From [Mycobacterium] stephanolepidis (GTDB taxonomy: Bacteria; Actinomycetota; Actinomycetes; Mycobacteriales; Mycobacteriaceae), in contig NZ_AP018165.1 in NCBI RefSeq assembly GCF_002356335.1, forward strand, positions 1 through 64,000: DNA of 64,000 nt, written 5' to 3'. Below the pieces are notes generated by a model that was given only the letters and a program-made list of their open reading frames with translations, was not told the origin of the DNA and did no database searches. The position numbers and the translations under genes are program-made. Positions 12,366-20,327 of the stretch are shown piece after piece; within the stretch, counting starts at the first letter, position 1, and each line of letters begins with the position of its first letter.

Positions 12366-12781
12366 GCGGTCACCGTGATCTGCACCCCGCCGAGCTTCTC
12401 GGCGATGTTCTCTGCGGAGAGCTCGTCGACGCGCGAGTAGACCTGTTCCATCGCAATGAAGTGGTCAATTTGCGCGGTGTAAATGTCGCGTTGGGCCTTC
12501 AGTTTGTTCAACAGCGTGTCGACTTGATGCTGGTAGTGCTCGACGGCTTGGGTGCCGGAGGCGAGTCCGTCCGCCTCCCCGAATCCCTGCGCCTTCTTGA
12601 AGGCACGGGCATCGTCAATTGCCTGGTCGATCTCATCGCGCGCGGCGAGCACTAACTTCGCCATCGTCTTGCCAGCGTCCGCCTCCATGTGCAGCTTTCC
12701 CGTGGCACGGTCGCTCTTGGCCTGCGTGAGGATGTCCTGGAGACCAGGGTTGTTGCCCACGTCAGTCGTCTGAGACCCCAT
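12362..12781 (-). CDS. WXG100-like helical protein (cluster B)
   Basis: 139-residue all-helical protein; residues 45-125 form a likely helix-turn-helix hairpin typical of small ESX-associated proteins. No clear WXG motif is seen. The ATG at 12781 is preceded by GGAGGG (12789-12794), which decides the start against a longer upstream extension. It is coupled to the lipoprotein gene. Function is unknown; it may pair with another helical protein of the cluster. Confidence 0.62.
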   Translation of the reverse strand: MGSQTTDVGNNPGLQDILTQAKSDRATGKLHMEADAGKTMAKLVLAARDEIDQAIDDARAFKKAQGFGEADGLASGTQAVEHYQHQVDTLLNKLKAQRDIYTAQIDHFIAMEQVYSRVDELSAENIAEKLGGVQITVTA

Positions 12782-12946
12782 CGCTAACCCTCCACCCAGA
12801 AAACGCTCATGTATGGATGGACGTAGCCACCCCCGCTTCGGTTCCATTTTGCCGCGACAAATTTCCGGTGACAACGCGGGCGATTCTGATCGCACGGATC
12901 TTCGAAGGATAACCTCAGGCTAGGACGCCTTTCCCGAGTCGAAGCC

Positions 12947-13255
12947 TCAGCCCTGGCGAGACGGGTCCCCACCGAGCCCTGCGGCGGTCCGGTCGTCGGT
13001 CCCGATGAATGCGATGCTGGTCATCCGAAGTTTGTCGCGATAATCATCGCAGCGCGCCCCGTCTCCGGTCATCAGCCCCGCTAGCCGCTCGACGGCGGGT
13101 CCGATGTCGGCCATCTGGTCGGCGTAGTGAGAGCCAAATGTCTCGGCCCGCAGCTCGCAGGACCGAACCTTGTCCCCTTGAGCCCGTAGACCCTCGGCGG
13201 CTCGCCCCCACACACCCGCCAAGCTCTCGACACCGTCAGAGTCGAGGTACGTCAT
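12947..13255 (-). CDS. EspC-like small helical protein (cluster B)
   Basis: 102-residue protein, helical, with GVWGRAAEGLRAQGDKV near the start and two cysteines (about residues 32 and 69). Size and pattern resemble DUF2580/EspC-type ESX-1 secretion-associated proteins, but the assignment is weak. The ATG at 13255 has AAGAAGGG 10 bases upstream. It lies 121 bases after the cysteine-peptidase gene on the same strand, so it could be its partner or immunity protein; nothing in the sequence proves this. Confidence 0.55.
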   Translation of the reverse strand: MTYLDSDGVESLAGVWGRAAEGLRAQGDKVRSCELRAETFGSHYADQMADIGPAVERLAGLMTGDGARCDDYRDKLRMTSIAFIGTDDRTAAGLGGDPSRQG

Positions 13256-13376
13256 AAGAACGACCCTTCTTAGTTTCAACTACCTGTTCGGACGCGGGTC
13301 CACGCGGATCGGTTCCATGTGTTTTGGGCGGGTGACGGGCCGGGCAGGTGGCGGTGAGCTCGACAGGGTGGGGCTC

Positions 13377-14822
13377 CTAGAACGGAACCGTGCTGTACCC
13401 GGGCGGGGCGGCGGTTCTGTTCCGGAGGAATCTCTCCAAGGTTGCGCGGTCGCACGGATACGGCAGCGTCCCACCGTTCCGGGTACCCGCCGAGGTCCGA
13501 TTGGAGTCGTTGACCCAGTACTGCGGTTGGCCGTTCGCATCGAATGTCACGCGTGAGATCGATAAGAAGTGTCCACCGCCAGGCGATACCGAGCCGTTGA
13601 CAATCACCTGGCGCCCGGCCTGTAGATCTGCCGTCATCTGATTGGTCAGCTCCGCGATCGCCTCTGGCGAGTTGCTTGTGGCGTTGTTGACGGCGGAGTC
13701 GATGCCCAGGCTCTGCAGCTGCTGGGTCATCAGACCGGGCCCTCCGGGGAAGCCGTCTCGCTCGGCGCCGGGATCGTAGATTTGGACGCCTTGCCAGCGG
13801 GTGATCTGGTCGATCTCCGCCCGATTCGGTGGGAAGTGCAGGGGCGCACCGTCCATCAGCTTGTTCTGCACGTCGGCGGGAAGGTTGATCTCCTTGCCAT
13901 TGGGTCCTTCTCGCGTCCCGTACTTGTTGGCCAGAGCGCTCGCCAGCGCCCACCGGGAGCAGTCGCCGCCGCCGGCTTCAAGCGAGTACTGCGACCACTG
14001 GCCCACCTGATCCTGTTCCTCGGCGGTGAGTGGATTCCCCACGGCCGGAACGTTTTCGCCGATGTTGAGCGCTTGGCGCAGGATGGTGTAGTTGTCGGTG
14101 ACGAATTGGTCCATGCTGGTGTTGGCGTCGTTGAAGGCGGCGATGGCGGTGGCGACCGCACCGATGACACTGGTGCGTAGGTCGTCTTTGACTTGTCGGG
14201 CAGGCCAATTGACGCCGGGGCTGCCGTGCCAGGCGTACAGATGTTTTTCTGAGCCCTCGACTCCGGTGTTGTTGGCGCTGATCGCGGCGGCGCCGGTGAT
14301 CAACCGGTTGGCGAAATCTGTTGGATTGTTCTGAATGGTTCCCTCGATCATCAGCGTGATCGCCGCGGTGTATTCATCTTGTTTTTTGTTCAGGCCGAAG
14401 TACAGGTTGTCGTCGACACCTTTCACCGCGTCCTGGGCGTCCTTCAGCTTCTGAAGATTGGTCTGCAGCTGTTCGGTGTTGGCTTTGTATTTCTCCCACG
14501 CCGCATCGGCGGCATGGCCTTTCACGTACTGCGAGAGGCGTTCGGTCTCCCCGATCAACCCGATCTGCTCGGTGCCACCGGTGACGGCATCTTGCAGGTG
14601 GTCACCGGATTCGCGGATCACCTTCAAATCGATGTCGGCTTCCTTGTAGTAGGCCGACTCAAAATCGGCGGCACTGCGGTCCATCGGCAGCCCGGACAAG
14701 TCGACCCCGGCCTGACTCAACTCGCTCTGGTGAGTCTTCAGAATCTCCCAGTACACACAAAAATCCCGAATCTTGGCACCGTCATCGAGCACCTGCCGAC
14801 CCGTGTCATAAACCACCATCAC
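13377..14822 (-). CDS. Helical leader fused to papain-like cysteine peptidase domain (cluster B)
   Basis: 481-residue protein. Residues 1-270 are helical and resemble WXG/LXG-type secretion leaders, with no known catalytic motif. Residues about 275-481 look like a C39-like papain-fold domain: nucleophile motif GGGDCSRWALASAL (Cys288), GGGHFLSISRV (His418) and YWVNDSN (Asn438/Asp439), in the correct order and spacing for a Cys-His-Asn/Asp triad. This leader-plus-C-terminal-enzyme plan is that of polymorphic effectors. It starts 14 bases after the small tail protein gene. Alternative: a papain-fold amidase or transglutaminase rather than a peptidase. Confidence 0.72.
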   Translation of the reverse strand: MMVVYDTGRQVLDDGAKIRDFCVYWEILKTHQSELSQAGVDLSGLPMDRSAADFESAYYKEADIDLKVIRESGDHLQDAVTGGTEQIGLIGETERLSQYVKGHAADAAWEKYKANTEQLQTNLQKLKDAQDAVKGVDDNLYFGLNKKQDEYTAAITLMIEGTIQNNPTDFANRLITGAAAISANNTGVEGSEKHLYAWHGSPGVNWPARQVKDDLRTSVIGAVATAIAAFNDANTSMDQFVTDNYTILRQALNIGENVPAVGNPLTAEEQDQVGQWSQYSLEAGGGDCSRWALASALANKYGTREGPNGKEINLPADVQNKLMDGAPLHFPPNRAEIDQITRWQGVQIYDPGAERDGFPGGPGLMTQQLQSLGIDSAVNNATSNSPEAIAELTNQMTADLQAGRQVIVNGSVSPGGGHFLSISRVTFDANGQPQYWVNDSNRTSAGTRNGGTLPYPCDRATLERFLRNRTAAPPGYSTVPF

Positions 14823-14836
14823 AACCCCCCGCAGCC

Positions 14837-15196
14837 CTAGAACTTCAGCCGGTTTCCGCGAAATTCCCAGAAACTATCCTCGTCGTCCCAACCGGCTGGG
14901 GTCAGCCGCTTCGGGGACGCATCGTTGGCCGCAATAGGGAACTTCTTCACAGGCGGGGGTGCGTTTCCTGCCTCCCAGACGGCACGTTCTCGTGCCTGGC
15001 GGGTCTGCTCGGCCCGGATTTCCTGGAAGCGCTGGGCAGTTCTGAGTTTTCGAGCCTCAGAGGAGCGCCCAAACTCCAGTTGTAGGGCGTACAGCCTGTC
15101 CGCGTACCCCATGTCCCGATGTCCCTTCATGCCCCAGAAGTGCCCAGATTCCGCCTCTAAGTACTTGAGACGCGGGTATGCCAGATTCGGTTCCAT
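14837..15196 (-). CDS. Small helical protein with acidic-aromatic tail (cluster B)
   Basis: 119-residue hypothetical protein (ATG at 15196). A longer form from GTG at 15226 is possible; neither has a strong ribosome site. Residues 35-80 are a charged helix rich in Arg, Glu and Gln. The C-terminus, DDEDSFWEFRGNRLKF, resembles the tails of the small proteins in clusters A and C. It lies immediately upstream of the cysteine-peptidase gene. A role as dedicated chaperone or targeting factor is inference. Confidence 0.62.
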   Translation of the reverse strand: MEPNLAYPRLKYLEAESGHFWGMKGHRDMGYADRLYALQLEFGRSSEARKLRTAQRFQEIRAEQTRQARERAVWEAGNAPPPVKKFPIAANDASPKRLTPAGWDDEDSFWEFRGNRLKF

Positions 15197-15318
15197 CGGA
15201 TTCGGACGTGTGGAGAACCGCGCCACGCAGGGTGGAGTGGGCTCGACGATTCAGGGTCGTAGCGCTTGTCGCGCATCAAGATCCACGCATGCGGGTGAGT
15301 GCCGCGCGGATCTGGGGA

Positions 15319-16023
15319 CTACCAGATGCCGGGTACCAGCCGGAATCGAACGCGGGCCGCGTATTCGGGGTAGCCGTCGAGTTCTTGGGTGAGCAGGCGC
15401 TCTTCCCCGACGGCCCGAAACCCCAGTGCGAGGACGGTCGCAGCGGATCCGATCAATCCGTACCAGGAGCCCAGCAGCAGGGGCGTGCCCACCAGGAACG
15501 GGATCGCCCCCGAGTACATGGGATGGCGGACATAGGCATAGGGGCCGGTATCGACAATCGAATGTCCGCGCTCTGCTTGAACCTTCACGACGGGCGCGGC
15601 AAAGCTGTTGGCGCGGAAGACGAGCACCATCGAAAGCAGCGAGACGGCGATGAGTACCGCGCCCACGACCTGGATCCAGACCGGCACCGTCGACCAACCC
15701 CAGCGATGGTCGAGTGCCGGTACCGCGAACCAGACCGGCATACCGACTATCGCGAACACCATAAAGACTTTGTCCCAGGAGGTTTGGTTGGGCTGACGAG
15801 GCGAGCCGAGTCGCTCGGCCAGCAGCGCCGGGTTGTCGTTGAGCAGCCACAGGTGCACGCCCAGGTTCAGGACAGTGACCTCAATACCCAGAATCCACAA
15901 CTGAGGCCAGTTCCACGTGCCGGCGGTCAGTATCAACAGCCCGCCCAGCGCGACGGTCGACACGATGTTGGCGACGAGCAGCTTGACCAGCAGCCGGGTC
16001 TTCGACGGAATGGCCTGGGGCAT
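15319..16023 (-). CDS. Isoprenylcysteine carboxylmethyltransferase-family membrane protein
   Basis: 234-residue integral membrane protein with four to five hydrophobic segments. The C-terminal part carries the ICMT/PEMT-type motif DTGPYAYVRHPMYSG and GEERLLTQELDGYPEYAARV, which bind S-adenosylmethionine in the family. The substrate in mycobacteria is not known; lipid or thiol methylation is possible. It sits 9 bases downstream of the nat gene on the same strand and ends 122 bases before cluster B. Confidence 0.85.
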   Translation of the reverse strand: MPQAIPSKTRLLVKLLVANIVSTVALGGLLILTAGTWNWPQLWILGIEVTVLNLGVHLWLLNDNPALLAERLGSPRQPNQTSWDKVFMVFAIVGMPVWFAVPALDHRWGWSTVPVWIQVVGAVLIAVSLLSMVLVFRANSFAAPVVKVQAERGHSIVDTGPYAYVRHPMYSGAIPFLVGTPLLLGSWYGLIGSAATVLALGFRAVGEERLLTQELDGYPEYAARVRFRLVPGIW

Positions 16024-16032
16024 GCGTCGACG

Positions 16033-16869
16033 TTACTGCTCGGCCAGCCGTTCCAATAGCAGTGACGAGTCATCGTCCTTTAGTTCGATACCGAAGATTT
16101 CGCGAAGTGTCACCACGACTTCCGCGGGTGCCAACTGCCGGGTCTTTCGGCCGATGCCGGGCCGGATGTCGTGCAGGTCGCGATGGTCCAGGATGTACGC
16201 GTGATCGGGCGCGATCTTCTGTACGAAAACCCTTGTACTAAAGGGTGAATGGGGACTCGATGCGACAAAGTAACTCGCGGCGCGATAGTCGATCGGGTAC
16301 TGAGGTTCGAGCACGAAGGTGTATCGGCTCATCCACCCCGGTCGCGTCCCGTCCCCGGCGGCCTCGGACAGGGTCCAGCCGTCGGCGCCGGGTGTGACCT
16401 CGCCGCGTAGCAGTCGGTACGTCCACGATCCGTCGTCGATGGTGTCCTCGTCGACCACGCGTATCGGGGCAAGAGGGCTGGTGCCGAATCCGACATCGCA
16501 GAGCCACTGTTGTCCGTCCAGACGGACCACGAGCATGCCGTGCGTCGCGGGCCGAATGGTGGTGGCGCCCATCTGTACGCGCCCTTGAATTCCGAAGAAG
16601 TCGAAGCCGAGGCGCTCTAGAACTGCAGCGAACAGGGCGACATGCTCGTAGCAGTAGCCGCCGCGGGGTTCGCGCAGCAGCTTCGCCTGAACCGTCGGGA
16701 TGTCCAATGCGACGTGTTTATGTAGCACCGCATCGAGGTTCTCCCACTTGACGTTCAGGACGTGCCCACGCTGCAGGCGACGCAGGGTGTCCAGGGACAG
16801 CGACCGGGCGCCGTCGAAGCCTATGAAGGCCAGGTATTCGTCGAGCTCGAGCTCGTCTCCGTTCCACAT
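16033..16869 (-). CDS. nat: Arylamine N-acetyltransferase
   Basis: Transfers acetyl groups from CoA to arylamines and hydrazines. In mycobacteria NAT can acetylate isoniazid, and it sits in a cholesterol-degradation operon in M. tuberculosis. The 278-residue protein has the full NAT triad: Cys73 in RGGYCYEH, His110 in THGMLV and Asp125 in CDVGFG. Here its neighbour is an ICMT-like methyltransferase, not the usual hsaABCD genes, so a different metabolic role is possible. It is divergent from cluster C, with 142 bases between them. Confidence 0.92.
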   Translation of the reverse strand: MWNGDELELDEYLAFIGFDGARSLSLDTLRRLQRGHVLNVKWENLDAVLHKHVALDIPTVQAKLLREPRGGYCYEHVALFAAVLERLGFDFFGIQGRVQMGATTIRPATHGMLVVRLDGQQWLCDVGFGTSPLAPIRVVDEDTIDDGSWTYRLLRGEVTPGADGWTLSEAAGDGTRPGWMSRYTFVLEPQYPIDYRAASYFVASSPHSPFSTRVFVQKIAPDHAYILDHRDLHDIRPGIGRKTRQLAPAEVVVTLREIFGIELKDDDSSLLLERLAEQ

Positions 16870-17011
16870 GGTGGGGACAATTTACTAGCAGCTCTGGGTA
16901 TCGCTGTAGCGCCGCAGACCATATCTGGCAGAAGGGTGGAACCGAATGGCTCGCCCGCGCGTCGGAGCACAATAGAAGGGGAATTCTGTCCGGGATCGGG
17001 AGGTGAAGGTC

Positions 17012-17236
17012 GTGAATGACGAGCAGGAGCTGCAGCGTGAGCTCGACCTGATCCGTGGTGTCGCCGACCGCAGTGTCATGGATATCGAAGCCGCTGGCCG
17101 GGAGGCCATCGCAGAAATCGATCGGCGGGCCACCACGACTCCGGGACAGGATGCGCAGGCTCAGGTGAGGTCGCCTGCGTCGCCACCATCGGATCTTGAC
17201 GAGGATGACTTCTATCAGTTCCAGAGGTTCCGCTGA
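17012..17236 (+). CDS. Small helical protein with acidic-aromatic tail (cluster C)
   Basis: 74-residue hypothetical protein. The GTG at 17012 follows GGGAGGTGAAGG, an excellent ribosome site, and is preferred to the GTG at 17003. Residues 1-40 form a charged helix (DEQELQRELDLIRGVADRS), then a Pro/Ser linker and the C-terminal tail LDEDDFYQFQRFR. The tail resembles those of the 85- and 119-residue proteins in clusters A and B. It is the first gene of cluster C and is probably co-transcribed with the next two. Confidence 0.7.
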   Translation: MNDEQELQRELDLIRGVADRSVMDIEAAGREAIAEIDRRATTTPGQDAQAQVRSPASPPSDLDEDDFYQFQRFR

Positions 17237-17252
17237 TGACGGAGAGTGGGCC

Positions 17253-17540
17253 GTGGGACTACAGATAGATCTCGATCAAGCCCGGCAAGTAGCGGCAGGC
17301 TTGAAGGGCCTCGGTGACCATTTGATGCCGGCCGGCTCACCCGCCGCAGAGGGTGCGGGCCCGGAAAAGTCCGTGGCCGCCACCCTGGCGGTGTCCGTGT
17401 CGAGCGATCATGTCGCTAAGGAGTACGGCACTTTGCTTCAGGAGGCGGCCGCGTTCTTGGGTCACGCGGTCCAGACGTTCGAAAATATGGACCATAACAA
17501 CGCGGCCAACATCAATGTTGCTGGACCACAGAGTATGTAG
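17253..17540 (+). CDS. EspC/WXG100-like ESX-associated protein (cluster C)
   Basis: 95-residue helical protein. The GTG at 17253 has GGAGAG 6 bases upstream; longer in-frame starts overlap the previous gene and are rejected. The pattern VAATLAVSVSSDHVAKEYG...FLGHAVQTFENMDHNNA resembles DUF2580/EspC proteins, which form a helical hairpin and are secreted with larger ESX substrates. It is followed 9 bases later by the DUF4185 protein, its likely partner. Assignment rests on size, helicity and context. Confidence 0.65.
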   Translation: MGLQIDLDQARQVAAGLKGLGDHLMPAGSPAAEGAGPEKSVAATLAVSVSSDHVAKEYGTLLQEAAAFLGHAVQTFENMDHNNAANINVAGPQSM

Positions 17541-17549
17541 GTCCGTGCG

Positions 17550-19124
17550 ATGCCCACAAAGACAGAGATTCTCAACTGGCGAACGGACCACCTTGGCGCA
17601 GCGGCTAAGTCGTGGGGCGACCAAGCTACACAGCTTGAGTCGGCAGTCAACGGTGCACAGGGATTGCTGGACAGGCTGCAAGGTTCAGGCCAGTTTGTCG
17701 AGGCATTTCGGACGCGGTTGAAAGGCTATATCGACAAAACACGGCCGAAAGTGGACAAATTGAAGTCCGCCAAGCAGGTCGCGGAATCGTCGGAACAACA
17801 ATTGAAGGGCGCCAAAGACAAGGCCGTGTATGCCGTTCACGATCCCGAAGACGAAGACTTCAACGTGAACGAGGATCTGTCGGTGACCGAGCGGCGGTCA
17901 CATTCTGGGCTCGATCGTCTGAAACGGGCGATACGAAGGCGATGGCTGCAGGGCATTCTTGCTGTGAGGGCAAACGAGCTGGAGGCGACGGACAACGCGA
18001 TTGCACGCAAACTGCATGAAATTGCGCAAGACCTAGGCAACTTCCATCTTGAGGGACCCGATGGCAATACAGACTTCAGTGGTCATCGACTTAAGCCTGG
18101 TGAATCACGGAATTTGGGACCCGTCGCAGGCACAGGCGCGCCTATCCCGGGGATCGGCTCCGCCGACCTGGGCGAAGTCATCGAAGTGCCCGACGGCAAG
18201 GGTGGGAAGAAACTGATCGCTGTCTTCGGTGATTCGTTCAACACGGACCACGTCCCCCGTCCCGGCGAGGCGGCGGATCATTACAAATCGGTGGCCGTCG
18301 AAATTAAGGGATTTGATGAGAACGGCAAGCCCATCTGGGGCAACGTTCTCACAGGTTACGACGGCGAGAACGGTAGGCCTCCCTTGTTCCCGACGACAGG
18401 ACTCCCGCCGGAGGCTCAGAACACAAACACTCTTCCCGCAGGCAGCATCGTGATGAGAGATGGGACCACTTACATGATGGCCGCGGGTACGAACGATCTC
18501 CACCCGACGGGAGGCTCTTGGCTGGTTAAGGCCGGGGACCCCTCGCAAGGCGGCTGGCCACCAGAACCCGGCACCTGGCGCGCGGGCGACAAAGCGCCGT
18601 CGCAAATCAGCGGATACCAGGCCGCGGACGGCACGGTGTACATCGCGGCAGACTCGTTCGACCGCAATCAGCAGGTGGCGATGTATCGCGTGCCGCCGGG
18701 GGGCAATGTCTTGGATCGTGACTCATGGCAACCAATGACAGAATCCGGATGGGGTAAGCCTGGAGACTCTCCGAAACCTGTGACGGGAACTCCCTACGGC
18801 GAACTTAGCCTCCGGGAGGTGGGTGGAAGGCCAGTGCTTTCAGGGCTCAATATGGGGACGGATCCGCTCAATGGCACCGCTCGCGTCGAGATGCGAGTGG
18901 GTAACGCAGGCGACCCCTCAAGCGTCTTTGGGCTTAACTCACCCACTACCGTTCTGATGCAACAGTCAGATCCGAGTGCACCCAATTTCGTACTCCAGAA
19001 TTATGGCGGGTACATATTACCGGGCTCCACGCTGGATAATATGCGTGTGTTCGGAAGCCAGTGGGTGGTTGCTAATGGAACGCCATACAACACACAATTG
19101 ATCGAAGTTAATCCCTACCACTAA
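17550..19124 (+). CDS. Helical leader fused to DUF4185-like domain (cluster C)
   Basis: 524-residue protein. Residues 1-165 are helical and WXG/LXG-like (SWGDQATQLESAVNGAQ near the start). Residues about 195-520 resemble DUF4185, a repeated beta-sheet (propeller-like) domain: LIAVFGDSFNTDHV (GDSF at 227-230), repeated GTPY and GGSW elements and NGTPYNTQLIEVNPYH at the end. DUF4185 proteins are sugar-hydrolase-like and in mycobacteria include arabinan-degrading members, so cell-wall carbohydrate cleavage is a possibility, not shown. The plan matches an ESX-exported effector. Confidence 0.68.
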   Translation: MPTKTEILNWRTDHLGAAAKSWGDQATQLESAVNGAQGLLDRLQGSGQFVEAFRTRLKGYIDKTRPKVDKLKSAKQVAESSEQQLKGAKDKAVYAVHDPEDEDFNVNEDLSVTERRSHSGLDRLKRAIRRRWLQGILAVRANELEATDNAIARKLHEIAQDLGNFHLEGPDGNTDFSGHRLKPGESRNLGPVAGTGAPIPGIGSADLGEVIEVPDGKGGKKLIAVFGDSFNTDHVPRPGEAADHYKSVAVEIKGFDENGKPIWGNVLTGYDGENGRPPLFPTTGLPPEAQNTNTLPAGSIVMRDGTTYMMAAGTNDLHPTGGSWLVKAGDPSQGGWPPEPGTWRAGDKAPSQISGYQAADGTVYIAADSFDRNQQVAMYRVPPGGNVLDRDSWQPMTESGWGKPGDSPKPVTGTPYGELSLREVGGRPVLSGLNMGTDPLNGTARVEMRVGNAGDPSSVFGLNSPTTVLMQQSDPSAPNFVLQNYGGYILPGSTLDNMRVFGSQWVVANGTPYNTQLIEVNPYH

Positions 19125-19166
19125 AGTAGCAATATCGTGATAAAAAAATTCAGCAAGGGGAAAAAG

Positions 19167-19685
19167 GTGACTATCAGAGCAGCTGCAGTAATAGCAATGA
19201 TTGTCGGAGTATCGGCGTCCTGTGCCTGCAATGCGGCCGCTGAGCCGTTGAAATTTCCCGATATATCTGGATACGTAGCGGTCAATATCCAAGACTTTGA
19301 CATACCGTTAGTTACTCCAGGAAGGCAGCCGATAGCTGCGTACTACTTCCGTACTCCGGACGGTATCGCGTGCAGATTCTTCGAGCCCCCTTCTGCGTCA
19401 TGTTTGGGAAATAACTTCCCAGGTGTACCGCCGGCGCCATCAGATCCGGCTAAAGGTATCAATGGACTAAACGCGATCAGTACTAATTCGGGTTTAACGC
19501 AAATCAATGAAACACTTACTCCGGAAACCGTGTCGCACTACCCTCTGTTGCCAGCCAACCATTCGATCACAGTTAACGGTGTGGTCTGTGGTGTCGATGA
19601 CAACGGCACCACCGCGTGTAAAGACCCGCAGGGGCGCGGGTTCATTTTGTCGAAGCGGGGTTCGGGCTGGATTCCCAAGGTCTAA
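19167..19685 (+). CDS. Secreted protein of unknown function (cluster C)
   Basis: 172-residue secreted protein. The GTG at 19167 has AAGGGG at 19155-19160; an upstream GTG at 19137 would add ten Lys-rich residues and is the alternative. A cleavable signal peptide ends near residue 25 ([10 protein letters not shown]). The mature part has cysteines in GIACRF, ASCLGN, GVVCGV and [12 protein letters not shown], and ends [14 protein letters not shown], a C-terminal pattern seen in other mycobacterial secreted proteins. It is 42 bases after the DUF4185 gene and may be its partner; function is unknown. Its first third is less GC-rich than neighbouring genes. Confidence 0.65.
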   Translation: MTIRAAAVIAMIVGVSASCACNAAAEPLKFPDISGYVAVNIQDFDIPLVTPGRQPIAAYYFRTPDGIACRFFEPPSASCLGNNFPGVPPAPSDPAKGINGLNAISTNSGLTQINETLTPETVSHYPLLPANHSITVNGVVCGVDDNGTTACKDPQGRGFILSKRGSGWIPKV

Positions 19686-19749
19686 TCGCGGAGTTAAGCA
19701 CTTGGCCTTGAGTAGGTCCCCTGTCACTACCCACCCATAGGGTGTCCAC

Positions 19750-20322
19750 ATGGCCGCTGATCGCCCCACCATCTACTTTGCGTCGCAACGAGACTGGGAA
19801 GAGTGGTTGGAAGAGAACCACGAGGACTCCCCCGGTGTCTGGATCAAGATGGCCAAGAAGGCCAGTGGCATCCCCAGCGTCAACCACAAGGAAGCCCTAG
19901 AGGAAGCACTCTGCTTCGGGTGGATCGACGGACAAGCCAAGTCGCTCGACGAGCAGTACACCCTGCGCATGTTCACCCCACGTCGCGCCCGCAGCACTTG
20001 GTCGAAGATCAACGTCGGCCATATCGAACGACTCACCGGCGAGGGCCGGCTCAGGTCCGCCGGCCTACGAGAAGTGGACGCCGCCAAGGCCGACGGTCGT
20101 TGGGACGCCGCCTACAGCTCGCAGGCCACCATCGAGGTCCCCGACGACTTCGCGCAGGCACTGCGCGCCGAGCCGCAGGCGCAGCAGTTCTTCGACTCCC
20201 TCACCAAGACGGCGCGCTGGCCGTTCCTGTTCCGGCTCACCACCATCAAGAAACCGGAGACTCGCGCCCGGCGGATCGTCCAGTACGTCGAGCTACTCGC
20301 GCAGGGGAAGACGTTGAGCTAG
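19750..20322 (+). CDS. YdeI/OmpD-associated family protein
   Basis: 190-residue cytoplasmic protein of the YdeI/OmpD-associated family. It has the usual N-terminal YFASQRDWEEWLEEN and the conserved EALCFGWIDGQAKSLDE, RRARSTWSKIN and LTKTARWPFLFRL blocks. Some members have been linked to bacteriocin or peptide resistance, but the biochemical role is unresolved. It ends 5 bases before the convergent methyltransferase gene. Confidence 0.85.
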   Translation: MAADRPTIYFASQRDWEEWLEENHEDSPGVWIKMAKKASGIPSVNHKEALEEALCFGWIDGQAKSLDEQYTLRMFTPRRARSTWSKINVGHIERLTGEGRLRSAGLREVDAAKADGRWDAAYSSQATIEVPDDFAQALRAEPQAQQFFDSLTKTARWPFLFRLTTIKKPETRARRIVQYVELLAQGKTLS

Positions 20323-20327
20323 TGCGC

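Noticed and set aside
13276..13953. A 225-codon open frame on the minus strand opposite/within the cysteine-peptidase gene
   Set aside because: It overlaps a well-supported gene in another frame, is rich in Arg/Pro as expected for an out-of-frame GC-rich read, and lacks a ribosome site.
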